A DNA stretch of 11,071 nt from Phycisphaerales bacterium UBA2266 (GCA_002347125.1 DDXG01000237.1:1-11071); one strand, 5' to 3'; counted from the first letter of the stretch, positions 1 to 7,434 are shown. The notes: generated by a model from the sequence alone, not told the origin. Numbers and translations: made by a program.

Positions 1-48
1 GCCACGAAAGACTGGCACACACGGGGCGGACCCCCCGCTGGAATTTCC

Positions 49-76
49 TGGACGACGGCCCCGTTGTCGCCATAAT
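49..76 (+). promoter_or_regulatory. Candidate sigma-70-type promoter for the beta-galactosidase operon
   Basis: A CATAAT hexamer at 71-76 resembles a -10 box. TGGACG at 49-54 lies 16 bp upstream and matches four of six bases of the -35 consensus. A start near 83 would give a leader of about 90 nt that contains the hairpins at 105-151. The match is weak, and such hexamers arise by chance, so this is only the best candidate in the short upstream stretch. The operon could also be read from further upstream, outside the window. Confidence 0.25.
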
Positions 77-104
77 CGCAGGGGCGTTTTTAACAGGCAA
101 TGAC

Positions 105-151
105 GGTCCGCCGGCGCCCGGCGGCCCTCCGGCAGGGGGGTGTGGCGGACC
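105..151 (+). promoter_or_regulatory. GC-rich leader with two mutually exclusive hairpins before the beta-galactosidase start
   Basis: Two pairings share bases. The local one is a perfect 7-bp stem, CCGCCGG (108-114) with CCGGCGG (118-124), closed by a 3-nt loop. The long-range one is a perfect 8-bp pairing, GGTCCGCC (105-112) with GGCGGACC (144-151), ending just before the purine-rich ribosome binding stretch at 154-163. A second copy of GGCGGACC lies at 25-32. The arrangement could affect translation initiation, but chance pairing is common in DNA this GC-rich. No known riboswitch class was recognised. Confidence 0.35.
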
Positions 152-170
152 CCAAGGAAAGGGTAGCCTC

Positions 171-3100
171 ATGGACAGACTTTTGCTGAAGCGGCTTTCG
201 TTGGCATGTGCACTGGTTGTCGTGATCGCCGCGTGCGGTCCGGCCGCCGAGTCGCCGGACTGGGAGAACGAGCAGGTCGTCGGTATCAACAAGGAGGCCC
301 CGCGGGCCACAAGCGTGCCGTTGCCCTCGCGAGAGGCCGCACTGGCCCCGGCCCTGGCCGAGACCCCCTGGCGCAAGAGCCTCAACGGGCAATGGAAGTT
401 CCACTGGTCGCCGGACCCGTCCAAACGCCCGGCCGACTTCTGCAGCGGCGAATTCGACGTCTCCGGGTGGGATGATATTGCCGTTCCCGGCAATTGGCAG
501 ACCCAGGGCTTCGGCACGCCCGTCTACACCAATATCAAGGTGCCGTTCAGAAACGACCCGCCCCGCGTCATGGGCGAGCCGCCCGCCGGCTACACCAATT
601 TTGACGCCCGAAACCCCGTCGGCTCCTACCGCACCACGTTCGAGCCGCCCGCCGACTGGCAGGGCCGCCAGGTCTTCATCCAGTTCGACGGCGTCGATTC
701 GGCCTTCTACCTCTGGATCAACGGGCGGCTCGTCGGCTACAGCCAGGACAGCCGCACGCCCGCCATCTTCAACATCACCCAGTACGTCAAGGCCGGGCCC
801 AACATCCTGGCCGCCGAGGTCTACCGCTACTGCGATGGCAGCTACCTGGAGGACCAGGACTTCTGGCGTCTGAGCGGCATCTACCGCGACGTCTTCCTCT
901 ACAGCACGGCCGACCTGCACATCCGCGACTTTCAGGCCAAAGCCGACCTGGTCAACGACTACGCGGACGGCGTGCTCGAAATCTCCCTCGACCTGAGCAA
1001 TTTCACCAGCCGGACGCAGACGTGCTCGGTCGAGGCCGAGCTGCTCGACGCCAAGGGCGACAGGGCTGCCTCGTTCACATTCAACAACATCGCCGCCCAG
1101 CCCGGCGGCAATCCGAACATCGTCTCACCGCGTCTGGTCGTCAGGAATTGTGCCCGGTGGTCCGCCGAACTACCCAATCTCTACCGCCTGGTCCTGACAC
1201 TCAAACGCGGCGGCGGCCGCAGAGGTGCCGGCGCCGCCGAAATCGTTGAGGTCGTTGGCTGCGACGTAGGCTTTCGCAAGGTCGAGATCCGCAACGCCCA
1301 ACTGCTCGTCAACGGCCAACCCATTCTCATCAAGGGCGTCAACCGCCACGAGCACGACCCCATCGCCGGCCACTACGTCAGCGAAGCATCCATGGTCCGC
1401 GACATCACCCTGATGAAGCAGTTCAACATCAACACCGTCCGCACCAGCCACTACCCCAACTGCCCGCGCTGGTACGAACTCTGCGACCGATACGGCCTCT
1501 ACGTCATCGACGAGGCCAACATCGAGGCCCATGACAACCGGCCCCTCGCCAACGACCCACGCTGGGAGAAGGCCCACCTCGACCGCACCATCCGAATGGT
1601 CCACCGCGACAAGAATCACCCCTGTATCATCCTATGGTCGCTCGGCAACGAGGGCGGCGACGGCTGCAACTACCTCGCCACGTCAAGCTGGGTCCGCAAG
1701 TTCGACCCTTCCCGTCCGGTGCATTACGAGCAGGCCGGCGAGGGGCCGCACACCGACGTCGTCGTGCCGATGTACGCGACCATCGAGCATATCGTCGCCT
1801 ACGCCAAGAGACCCGGCATCACCCGGCCGTTGATCCAATGCGAATACGCCCACGCCATGGGCAACAGCGTCGGCAACCTCCAGGACTACTGGGACGCCAT
1901 CGAGGCCTACCCGGCGTTGCAGGGCGGCTGCATTTGGGATTGGGTGGACCAGGGCCTGGTCAAGCCCGTCCCCGATCTCAAGCTCGACCGCGTCCGCAGC
2001 CGCGCCGGGGCGAAAGCCGGCGGTACGGTTCTCGGCAAGGTTACCGATGAGGGGCTGCTTGGGCCCGTCGTGGTCGATGACGATCCGGCCCTGAACCTCA
2101 CCGAGGCCGTCACCCTCGAAGCCGAGGTCAAGGGCCGCACGACCCTCACCTACTGCCCCATTATCTCCAAGGGCGACCATCAGTACCTGCTACGCTACAG
2201 CAACGATGGGCTCAACTTCACCGTCTTCACCGACAAATGGGTCGGCCTCTACGTCAACTATGCCCAGGCAGGTCTCGCCGACGGCTGGAACCGCATCACG
2301 GCCGTCTTTGACGGCAAGGCCTCGGTTCTCTATGCCAACGGCAAGCAGGTAGGCCGCATGGAGGTCAACGCCCCGATGCAGTCCGGCTCCCACCCCGTCA
2401 ATATCGGCCGCAATTCCGAAGTCACCGATCGCGTCTCCAACCTTCCGATTCGCAACGCCCGCATCTACAACCGGGCCCTGACGGCCGCCGAGGCCGCCGA
2501 CCCCGCTTCACGCAGTGGCGACGGCCTCGTCCTCGACATGCCCTTGACCGAGGTTACGGGCGAGAAGATGGACAACAACCCGCGCGGCCTCAAGACCTTC
2601 TTCGCCTACGGCGGCGACTTCAACGACAAGCCCAACGACGGCAACTTCTGCTGCAACGGCCTGATTCAACCGGACCGCCGCCCCAATCCACACCTGTGGG
2701 AGGTCAAGAAGGTCTACCAGAACGTCAAGGTGACGGCTGAGAACGCCGCTCGCGGCCGATTCACCGTCCATAACAAGTCCTACTTCACGAATCTCAACGA
2801 ATACGAGTGTACCTGGCTTCTGCGGGCCGACGGCCGGGTCGTCGAGTCGGGCCGCCTCGGCCGTCTCGATATCGCCCCACAGTCCAAACAGAAGGTCACG
2901 ATCCCCTATAAGAGGGAGCGTCGCGGCGAGTTGCTGCTGACGGTCTCGTTTGAGCTGCCGCAGGATACCGCCTGGGCGCCGAAGGGCCACGTCGTCGCAT
3001 GGGACCAGTTCGAGGTCCGCCCCATGCCTGAGAAGGCGGCCCCTGCACCCCAGGACCCGCCCAAACTCGTCGTTACCGACCGCGCCTACATGGTCAAGGG

Positions 3101-3920
3101 TGAACGGTTCTCTCTGGCGGTCAATCGCGCCACGGCCGCCCTCGAATCCCTCATCTACAACGAGCGGGAGATGCTGGTTTCGCCCCTGGTCCCCAACTTC
3201 TGGAAGACCCCGAACGACAACCAGTACCGCAACAATTACCTCGGCCGTCTCGGTCCGTGGCGGGCCGCCGCCGCGGGGCGAAAGGTCACATCCATCGAGG
3301 CCGTGACCGAACGCGGTCTCGTGAAGATCACCGCCAAGATGAAGCTGCCTGTCAACGACGCCGACTATCAGCTCAGCTACAGTATTGACGCCCGAGGACA
3401 TGTAGCCATTGAGGCAACCTACCAGCCCCCGTCGGGCCGCCAGATGCCCCTGATGCCCCGGTTCGGTGTGACTTTGGCCGTCCCGGCGGCCCTCAACAAC
3501 ATTACCTGGTACGGCCGCGGCCCACAGGAGACCTACGAGGACCGCAAGACCGGCGGCGAGATCGCCGTCTACGAATACTCGGTTGATGACATGGTCTTCC
3601 CCTACGTCCGCCCGCAGGACACGGGCAACCGGACCGACACGCGATGGTTTGCCCTCAACGGCCGCACGGGCGTGGGCCTGCGGATCGAAGGGGCCGGGCC
3701 CATCAGCTTCAGCGCGTGGCCCTACACCATGCCCGATGTCGAACAGGCCGCCCACCCCTACGAACTACCCCGACGCGACTTCAACACCGTCTTCGTGGAC
3801 TACAAGCTCCACGGCGTCGGCGGCGACAACTCCTGGGGCGCCCGCACGCACCCGCAGTACACCCTGCCGGACGAAAAACCTTACTCCCTGACCTTCACTC
3901 TCTCCCCGGCCCGCCGATGA
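171..3920 (+). CDS. GH2 family beta-galactosidase (LacZ-like), predicted lipoprotein, with inserted LamG-like domain
   Basis: This enzyme likely hydrolyses terminal beta-galactosides outside the cytoplasm. The N-terminus (residues 1-22) is a lipoprotein signal peptide with lipobox IAAC and lipidation at Cys22. The jelly-roll and immunoglobulin-like domains of GH2 follow, including YLEDQDFWRLSGIYRDV, which resembles LacZ around Asp201. The catalytic barrel carries the acid/base Glu494 (SLGNEGG), the metal-site motif DEANIEAH, and the nucleophile Glu558 (QCEYAHAMGN). The WDWVDQGL motif (589-596) and FAYGGDF (811-817), normally close together, are separated by about 200 residues. That insert holds a LamG/concanavalin-like lectin fold, with DGWNRITAVFDGK, LYANGKQVG and ARIYNRALTAAE. 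The C-terminal beta-galactosidase small-chain domain is present (NFWKTPNDN, WYGRGPQETYEDR). At 1249 residues it is longer than E. coli LacZ (about 1020) because of the insert and leader. The ATG at 171 is chosen because it begins the signal peptide and has AAGGAAAGGG at 154-163 upstream. Its stop overlaps the next gene by 4 bp. The exact substrate is not determined, and other GH2 galactoside specificities are possible. Confidence 0.93.
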   Translation: MDRLLLKRLSLACALVVVIAACGPAAESPDWENEQVVGINKEAPRATSVPLPSREAALAPALAETPWRKSLNGQWKFHWSPDPSKRPADFCSGEFDVSGWDDIAVPGNWQTQGFGTPVYTNIKVPFRNDPPRVMGEPPAGYTNFDARNPVGSYRTTFEPPADWQGRQVFIQFDGVDSAFYLWINGRLVGYSQDSRTPAIFNITQYVKAGPNILAAEVYRYCDGSYLEDQDFWRLSGIYRDVFLYSTADLHIRDFQAKADLVNDYADGVLEISLDLSNFTSRTQTCSVEAELLDAKGDRAASFTFNNIAAQPGGNPNIVSPRLVVRNCARWSAELPNLYRLVLTLKRGGGRRGAGAAEIVEVVGCDVGFRKVEIRNAQLLVNGQPILIKGVNRHEHDPIAGHYVSEASMVRDITLMKQFNINTVRTSHYPNCPRWYELCDRYGLYVIDEANIEAHDNRPLANDPRWEKAHLDRTIRMVHRDKNHPCIILWSLGNEGGDGCNYLATSSWVRKFDPSRPVHYEQAGEGPHTDVVVPMYATIEHIVAYAKRPGITRPLIQCEYAHAMGNSVGNLQDYWDAIEAYPALQGGCIWDWVDQGLVKPVPDLKLDRVRSRAGAKAGGTVLGKVTDEGLLGPVVVDDDPALNLTEAVTLEAEVKGRTTLTYCPIISKGDHQYLLRYSNDGLNFTVFTDKWVGLYVNYAQAGLADGWNRITAVFDGKASVLYANGKQVGRMEVNAPMQSGSHPVNIGRNSEVTDRVSNLPIRNARIYNRALTAAEAADPASRSGDGLVLDMPLTEVTGEKMDNNPRGLKTFFAYGGDFNDKPNDGNFCCNGLIQPDRRPNPHLWEVKKVYQNVKVTAENAARGRFTVHNKSYFTNLNEYECTWLLRADGRVVESGRLGRLDIAPQSKQKVTIPYKRERRGELLLTVSFELPQDTAWAPKGHVVAWDQFEVRPMPEKAAPAPQDPPKLVVTDRAYMVKGERFSLAVNRATAALESLIYNEREMLVSPLVPNFWKTPNDNQYRNNYLGRLGPWRAAAAGRKVTSIEAVTERGLVKITAKMKLPVNDADYQLSYSIDARGHVAIEATYQPPSGRQMPLMPRFGVTLAVPAALNNITWYGRGPQETYEDRKTGGEIAVYEYSVDDMVFPYVRPQDTGNRTDTRWFALNGRTGVGLRIEGAGPISFSAWPYTMPDVEQAAHPYELPRRDFNTVFVDYKLHGVGGDNSWGARTHPQYTLPDEKPYSLTFTLSPARR

Positions 3921-5149
3921 CGACAACGCTCGACAAGCACATCCTCGATAATGGCATGGTCCTCCTCGGCGAGCCGATGCCCCACGTCGCCTCGGCGGCG
4001 TTCAATTTCGTGGTTCCGGCCGGGGCGGCGATGCTGCCGGACGGCTGCTGCGGCGCGGCCAACGTCATCTGCGACTGGGTATTCCGCGGCGCCGGCGAGC
4101 GAGACAGCCGGCAACTCAGCGACGCCATGGACCGCCTGGGTCTGCACCGGATGGACTCCGTGAGCAGTCCCCACCTGAGTGTCGGTGCGGCGATGGAGGC
4201 CGGTAATCTCGCGGCCGCCATCGACCTCTATGCCGACACGGTTCTTGCGCCGCATCTGACCGACGAGCAATTCGTCCCCGCCCGGGAACTCGCCATCGAC
4301 GCCGTCCGCAGCCTTGATGACGACCCTCGGCAAAAGGTGGCGCTCCATCTGAGGGAGCAGTTCTACCCGCATCCTCTCGGCCGCAATACCGAAGGCAGTA
4401 TCGATGACCTTGAACAACTGACCGCCGAACAGACCCGTCGCCTGATAGCGCGGCATTTCGACGTCTCGCAGACGCTTTTCACGGTCGCCGGCAGGTACGA
4501 CTTCGCGGCGGTCTGTCGCCAACTCCAGGACCGCTTCGGCTCGCGCAAGGGAATCGGTGCCCCGGAGCCGTCACGCAAAGGACCCGGCCGATGCTACACG
4601 CACATCCCCAATGACGGGGCCCAGGTTCATATCGGTCTGATGACCGCCTGCGTCAGGCCCGCCGACGAGGACTACTATGACGCCCGTGTCGCCGTATCGG
4701 TGCTCTCAGGCGGCATGAGCGCGCGGCTGTTCACCGAGGTCCGCGAGAAACGCGGCCTCTGCTATGCCATCGGCGCCCGCTACCACGGCCTGCGCGACGC
4801 CGCCGGCGTCCTGTGTTACGCCGGAACCACCCCCGACAAGGCCCAGGAGACCTTCGACGTCACGACCGAACAGTTCCGCGGGCTTTCCGAAGGCATCATG
4901 CAGGACGAGATCGACCGCGCCAAGGCGGGCCTCAAGTCCGCCGTCATCATGCACAGCGAATCCTCCAGCAACCGCGTCGGCGGCATCGGTATGGACCACT
5001 ATCTGCTCGGCCGTGTCCGCACGCTCGACGAGATCAAGCGCCGTATTGACGCGACCACCCTCGACTCCGTCCGCGATTTCCTCCATCGCCGCCCCTTCAC
5101 CGACTTCACGGTTGTTACCATCGGCCCCAGAGACATCAACATCGGATAG
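3917..5149 (+). CDS. M16 family peptidase-like protein, non-catalytic subunit (zinc motif lost, REKRGLxY motif kept)
   Basis: This is a 410-residue, two-domain M16B-type protein with no signal peptide, so it is probably cytoplasmic. In the N-terminal domain the HxxEH zinc site is replaced by NVICD (Asn49, Cys52, Asp53), while flanking residues remain alignable to the next gene (G...VFRG against G...LFKG). It should therefore not bind catalytic zinc. The C-terminal domain keeps the family's substrate-binding stretch, SARLFTEVREKRGLCY (about residues 268-283). In known two-subunit M16 peptidases, one chain provides zinc and the other the Arg/Tyr pair; this chain fits the second role. The start at 3917 is preferred because its ATG overlaps the TGA of the beta-galactosidase gene (ATGA). 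The frame is open further upstream, but only as an overlap with that gene's coding sequence. No Shine-Dalgarno sequence is visible, so translation probably depends on coupling to the upstream gene. Its partner begins 8 bp after the stop. Confidence 0.88.
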   Translation: MTTTLDKHILDNGMVLLGEPMPHVASAAFNFVVPAGAAMLPDGCCGAANVICDWVFRGAGERDSRQLSDAMDRLGLHRMDSVSSPHLSVGAAMEAGNLAAAIDLYADTVLAPHLTDEQFVPARELAIDAVRSLDDDPRQKVALHLREQFYPHPLGRNTEGSIDDLEQLTAEQTRRLIARHFDVSQTLFTVAGRYDFAAVCRQLQDRFGSRKGIGAPEPSRKGPGRCYTHIPNDGAQVHIGLMTACVRPADEDYYDARVAVSVLSGGMSARLFTEVREKRGLCYAIGARYHGLRDAAGVLCYAGTTPDKAQETFDVTTEQFRGLSEGIMQDEIDRAKAGLKSAVIMHSESSSNRVGGIGMDHYLLGRVRTLDEIKRRIDATTLDSVRDFLHRRPFTDFTVVTIGPRDINIG

Positions 5150-5157
5150 AACCGCAC

Positions 5158-6390
5158 ATGGCCTTTGTCACCCGCCAACTCGATAACGGACTCGTCCTCA
5201 TCGGCGAGGTCAACCCCAGCGCCGAATCGGCCGCCGTCGGCTTCTTCGTCCGAACCGGCGCCCGCGACGAGACCCTTGAAATCAACGGCGTCTCCCACTT
5301 CCTCGAACACATGCTCTTCAAAGGCACGGAGCGTCTGAGTCCGTGCGAGGTCAACGAGGCCTTCGACCGCACGGGAGCGCAGTTCAACGCCTTCACGAGC
5401 GAGGAGTGCACCGTCTACTACGCCGCCGTTCTGCCGGAGTACCTCGAAGAAGTCACGCGCCTGTGGATCGAGCTGATGCGTCCGGCCCTGCGCGAGGAGG
5501 ACTTCGCCATCGAGAAGAACGTGATCAAGGAAGAGATAGCGATGTACATGGACATGCCGAGTTTCGATGTCATGGACCGTTGCCGCAGCCTGCACTTCGG
5601 CGGGCACGCGTGCGCCAACAGCGTCCTCGGCAGCGCCCAGAGCATCGACGCCCTCTCGGCCGCGCAGATGCGGGGGTACTTCAACCGCCGCTACAACCCC
5701 AACAACCTGGTCTTAGCATGCACCGGCCGCTTTGACCCCGACCGCATCTTCGCCGCCGTTGAGCAAGGCTGCTCCGGGTGGCGTCCTCAGGCGGCCGACC
5801 GCACGACGGGCCATTGCCCCGGCAGCGGCCGGCGGCAACGTATCGAGAAGGCAAACCTTGTCCGCGAGCATATCTGCCTCATGAGCGAAGGCGTCGCCGC
5901 CCAGGATTCCCGCCGCTTCGCCGCCCACATGCTCGCCTGTATCATCGGCGACTCCGTCGGCTCGCGCTTCTACTGGGAACTCGTCGATACGGCCCTTGCC
6001 GATGAGGCCTCCATGCAGTTCAGCGCGATGGACGGCACGGGCGTCTTTTGCAGCTATATCTCCTGTGCCGGCAACAAGTTACAGACCGTTTATGGCGTCC
6101 TCGAACGGGTATTCGCACAGTTGGCCGCCCAGGGTGTGACCGAGGACGAACTGACCATGGCCCGCAACAAGGTTCTCAGCACCCTTGTGCTCAAGAACGA
6201 GGTTCCCATGGGCCGCCTGGTCGATCTCGGATTCAACTGGATGTATCTGGGGCGGTACTGCCCGATCGAACAGGACGTCGAGGCCATCAAGGCCGTAACC
6301 GTCGAGGATGTCGTCGGCCTGATTCGGGACCTGCGGCCGGGGCGTTTTACGTGCCTGACGCTGGGCCCCCCGGCAGGGTCGCCTGACTGA
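5158..6390 (+). CDS. M16 family zinc metallopeptidase, catalytic subunit
   Basis: This 410-residue M16B-type metallopeptidase is exactly as long as its upstream neighbour. It carries the inverted zinc motif HFLEH (His47, Glu50 as general base, His51). The third ligand is Glu126 within EKNVIKEEIAMYMD, giving the HxxEH-x74-E spacing typical of the family. In the C-terminal domain only part of the substrate-binding stretch remains (GSRFYWEL); the REKRGLxY motif present in the upstream protein is replaced by VDTALADEA. Catalysis by a heterodimer of the two products is therefore likely, as in mitochondrial processing peptidase and the Sphingomonas Sph2681/Sph2682 pair. No signal peptide is seen (start MAFVTRQLDNGL), suggesting cytoplasmic action on peptides or a presequence-like substrate. 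The ATG lies 8 bp after the preceding stop and has no obvious Shine-Dalgarno sequence. The substrate is unknown. Confidence 0.92.
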   Translation: MAFVTRQLDNGLVLIGEVNPSAESAAVGFFVRTGARDETLEINGVSHFLEHMLFKGTERLSPCEVNEAFDRTGAQFNAFTSEECTVYYAAVLPEYLEEVTRLWIELMRPALREEDFAIEKNVIKEEIAMYMDMPSFDVMDRCRSLHFGGHACANSVLGSAQSIDALSAAQMRGYFNRRYNPNNLVLACTGRFDPDRIFAAVEQGCSGWRPQAADRTTGHCPGSGRRQRIEKANLVREHICLMSEGVAAQDSRRFAAHMLACIIGDSVGSRFYWELVDTALADEASMQFSAMDGTGVFCSYISCAGNKLQTVYGVLERVFAQLAAQGVTEDELTMARNKVLSTLVLKNEVPMGRLVDLGFNWMYLGRYCPIEQDVEAIKAVTVEDVVGLIRDLRPGRFTCLTLGPPAGSPD

Positions 6391-6396
6391 ATCCGC

Positions 6397-6431
6397 CCCG
6401 CGCCGGCCCCTTTGCGGCGGGTCTATTTCTT
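6397..6431 (+). terminator. Possible rho-independent terminator after the M16 pair
   Basis: CCCGCGCCG (6397-6405) can pair with CGGCGGG (6415-6421) as a 7-bp GC stem with a two-base bulge and a 9-nt loop. It is followed by the T-rich stretch TCTATTTCTT. It starts 6 bp after the stop of the last M16 gene, the expected place for an operon end. The bulge and interrupted T tract make it a weak example. Its tail touches the -35 region of the next promoter candidate. Confidence 0.35.
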
Positions 6432-6459
6432 GCCTGGGAGCCGCAGCAGGGGTTATACT
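6430..6459 (+). promoter_or_regulatory. Candidate sigma-70-type promoter for the small basic protein
   Basis: TTGCCT (6430-6435) and TATACT (6454-6459) are separated by 18 bp, and each matches most of the housekeeping consensus. A start near 6466 would leave a leader of about 20 nt with AGGAGG at 6471-6476 and the GTG start at 6486. The spacing of promoter, ribosome binding site and start codon is coherent, making this the best promoter candidate in the window. Confidence 0.45.
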
Positions 6460-6485
6460 CGGAGTCTGTCAGGAGGCTGTCAGCC

Positions 6486-6947
6486 GTGGCTAAGACCGGC
6501 CGAAGAAAACCTGTTTCGCCCGACGGCGTCGTGAAGAACTCCTCCGTAAGGGGGCGCTGCGGGCAGGCAAAGGCCGGCCGGGCAGCCTCCGGCAAGGGCA
6601 GGAAGACCGCTATGAAGGGTGCAAGCACACCGGTGAACAAGGACGACACGGCAACAACCGCCAAGGTGAAAGATACAGGGGCCAAGCGGCGGCGACCGGC
6701 CTCGGACATACCGGCCCTCGACCTCGGCGAGCAGATGCTGGCCGATCAGCGGAAAAACGCCTCCCGCAAGCGGGTAGGCCCGTCGAGGAAGACTGCTGTA
6801 GCCTCTGCCAGTGAGGAAACGACCCCAGCGTCACCTGCGGCCAGAGTACGGCACCCCAAGCCATCTGTCACCGAGTTGCCCGAGGAACCGGGCATCATCG
6901 CCGATATTGTCCGCCGCGACATTGAGCGTCTGCGGGGCGCCCGCTGA
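6486..6947 (+). CDS. Small Lys/Arg/Ala-rich basic protein of unknown function
   Basis: This 153-residue protein was not assigned to a family. The GTG start is supported by a near-perfect Shine-Dalgarno sequence, AGGAGG at 6471-6476, nine bases upstream, and by the promoter candidate before it. The first 70 residues or so are low-complexity and rich in Lys, Arg, Gly, Ala and Thr, with no signal peptide or membrane segment. Two stretches look more ordered: IPALDLGEQMLADQRKNASR in the middle and IIADIVRRDIERLRG at the C-terminal end, the latter likely a helix. The strong positive charge would suit nucleic-acid or ribosome association, resembling the Lys/Ala-rich tails of bacterial histone-like proteins, but that is inference. 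It appears to be a single-gene unit between two operons. A spurious ORF is unlikely given the ribosome binding site and the non-random C-terminus. Confidence 0.7.
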   Translation: MAKTGRRKPVSPDGVVKNSSVRGRCGQAKAGRAASGKGRKTAMKGASTPVNKDDTATTAKVKDTGAKRRRPASDIPALDLGEQMLADQRKNASRKRVGPSRKTAVASASEETTPASPAARVRHPKPSVTELPEEPGIIADIVRRDIERLRGAR

Positions 6948-6953
6948 CGGGCG
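6938..6953 (+). other. Hairpin spanning the stop codon of the small basic protein
   Basis: CGCCCG (6938-6943) and CGGGCG (6948-6953) form a perfect 6-bp stem around the tetraloop CTGA, which contains the TGA stop. No T tract follows, so it is not a standard intrinsic terminator. It may stabilise the 3' end of the message or be a chance GC-rich palindrome. Confidence 0.35.
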
Positions 6954-7434
6954 AGCATCCGTCCCATAATCCCAGTGCGTTGTTGCCTCTACAGGGACCC
7001 GGCCCGGATGCGGCCGGACACAACTCCCAGTGCCTCATCGCGCGGGTCGTGCACTGCCGTCGGCCGCATCAAAGACCTTGCCAAATATCCGTAAGTCCTT
7101 ACACAACAACATGATATGCGATCTTTACGCATATCCGGGGTTGTGCCTGCCGGAGTATAGTCGCGGCCGGCGGCTGCCTCCACAGCCTACTGCGCCGGAC
7201 GGTGAATCGGTGTTGGGGCGTCTCCAAGGGCGTTTTTCTCGGTGCTGGCCGTTGGCTTGTGGCCTCCGCCTTTTCCCGGCACGATGAATACCGCAGCCTT
7301 TACGGCCGAATCTTGTTGTATTGGAGCACGGTCTCGACGCCAAGCGGAATCGTCAAGGATGGCTGGCACGGTAGAGCTGGGGCTTTGCCGGAATACCGAA
7401 AGGGGGCGTCGGACTGCCGGAAGTCATCGCAATC
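6948..7434. other. 487-bp intergenic region with hairpins and no supported gene
   Basis: No reading frame here has a convincing start or protein-like composition; the short frames present are Arg/Pro/Ser-rich, as expected from GC-rich non-coding DNA. Structures seen are a 6-bp hairpin, CCGGCC (6999-7004) with GGCCGG (7012-7017), without a T tract; a short palindrome GTAAG-TC-CTTAC (7091-7102); and the nested inverted repeat at 7102-7145. The octamer TGCCGGAA occurs at 7386-7393 and again at 7415-7422, close to the receptor start. The motifs of cobalamin, TPP, fluoride and c-di-GMP riboswitches were looked for by eye and not found. The promoter of the receptor operon must lie in or near this stretch, but no clear -35/-10 pair was identified. 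Confidence 0.6.
7102..7145. repeat. Nested inverted repeat in the leader of the receptor operon
   Basis: The inner arms GATATGCG (7113-7120) and CGCATATC (7128-7135) are perfect 8-bp complements around a 7-nt AT-rich loop. The outer arms CACAAC (7102-7107) and GTTGTG (7140-7145) add six more pairs beyond a small internal loop of 5 and 4 nt. The element stands out from the GC-rich surroundings by its AT content. It could be the binding site of a dimeric regulator of the downstream operon, or a structured RNA element. No T tract follows, so an intrinsic terminator is unlikely. Confidence 0.5.

Noticed and set aside
1..75. Possible C-terminal end of an upstream gene in frame 1, stopping at TAA 73-75.
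   Set aside because: Only 24 residues are visible and show no recognisable motif; another frame is equally open, so no call can be made.
68..91. Small hairpin CGCC/GGCG followed by TTTTT, resembling a terminator of an upstream gene.
   Set aside because: The stem is only 4 bp with an 11-nt loop, too weak to support.
3..170. The beta-galactosidase frame is open all the way to the window start, so the protein might be longer.
   Set aside because: The upstream part has no in-frame ATG, is Gly/Pro-rich, and would bury the clear lipoprotein signal peptide that begins at 171 with a suitably placed purine-rich site.
2508..3755. Long open frame on the minus strand (415 residues) opposite the beta-galactosidase.
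   Set aside because: It is Val/Gly/Asp-rich with no domain pattern and lies antisense to a strongly supported GH2 coding region; it is a by-product of GC-rich codon use.
3644..3916. An upstream extension of the first M16 gene giving a 501-residue protein.
   Set aside because: The extra 91 residues are Arg/Pro/His-rich out-of-frame translation of the beta-galactosidase end; the M16 domain begins right at the 3917 start.
7213..7237. TTGGGG/CTCCAA hairpin followed by a run of T as a terminator.
   Set aside because: The stem includes a G-U pair and the T run does not directly follow it; support is too weak.
7201..7434. A metabolite riboswitch, for example cobalamin, in the receptor leader.
   Set aside because: The conserved cobalamin-box core and the core motifs of other common classes could not be found by eye.
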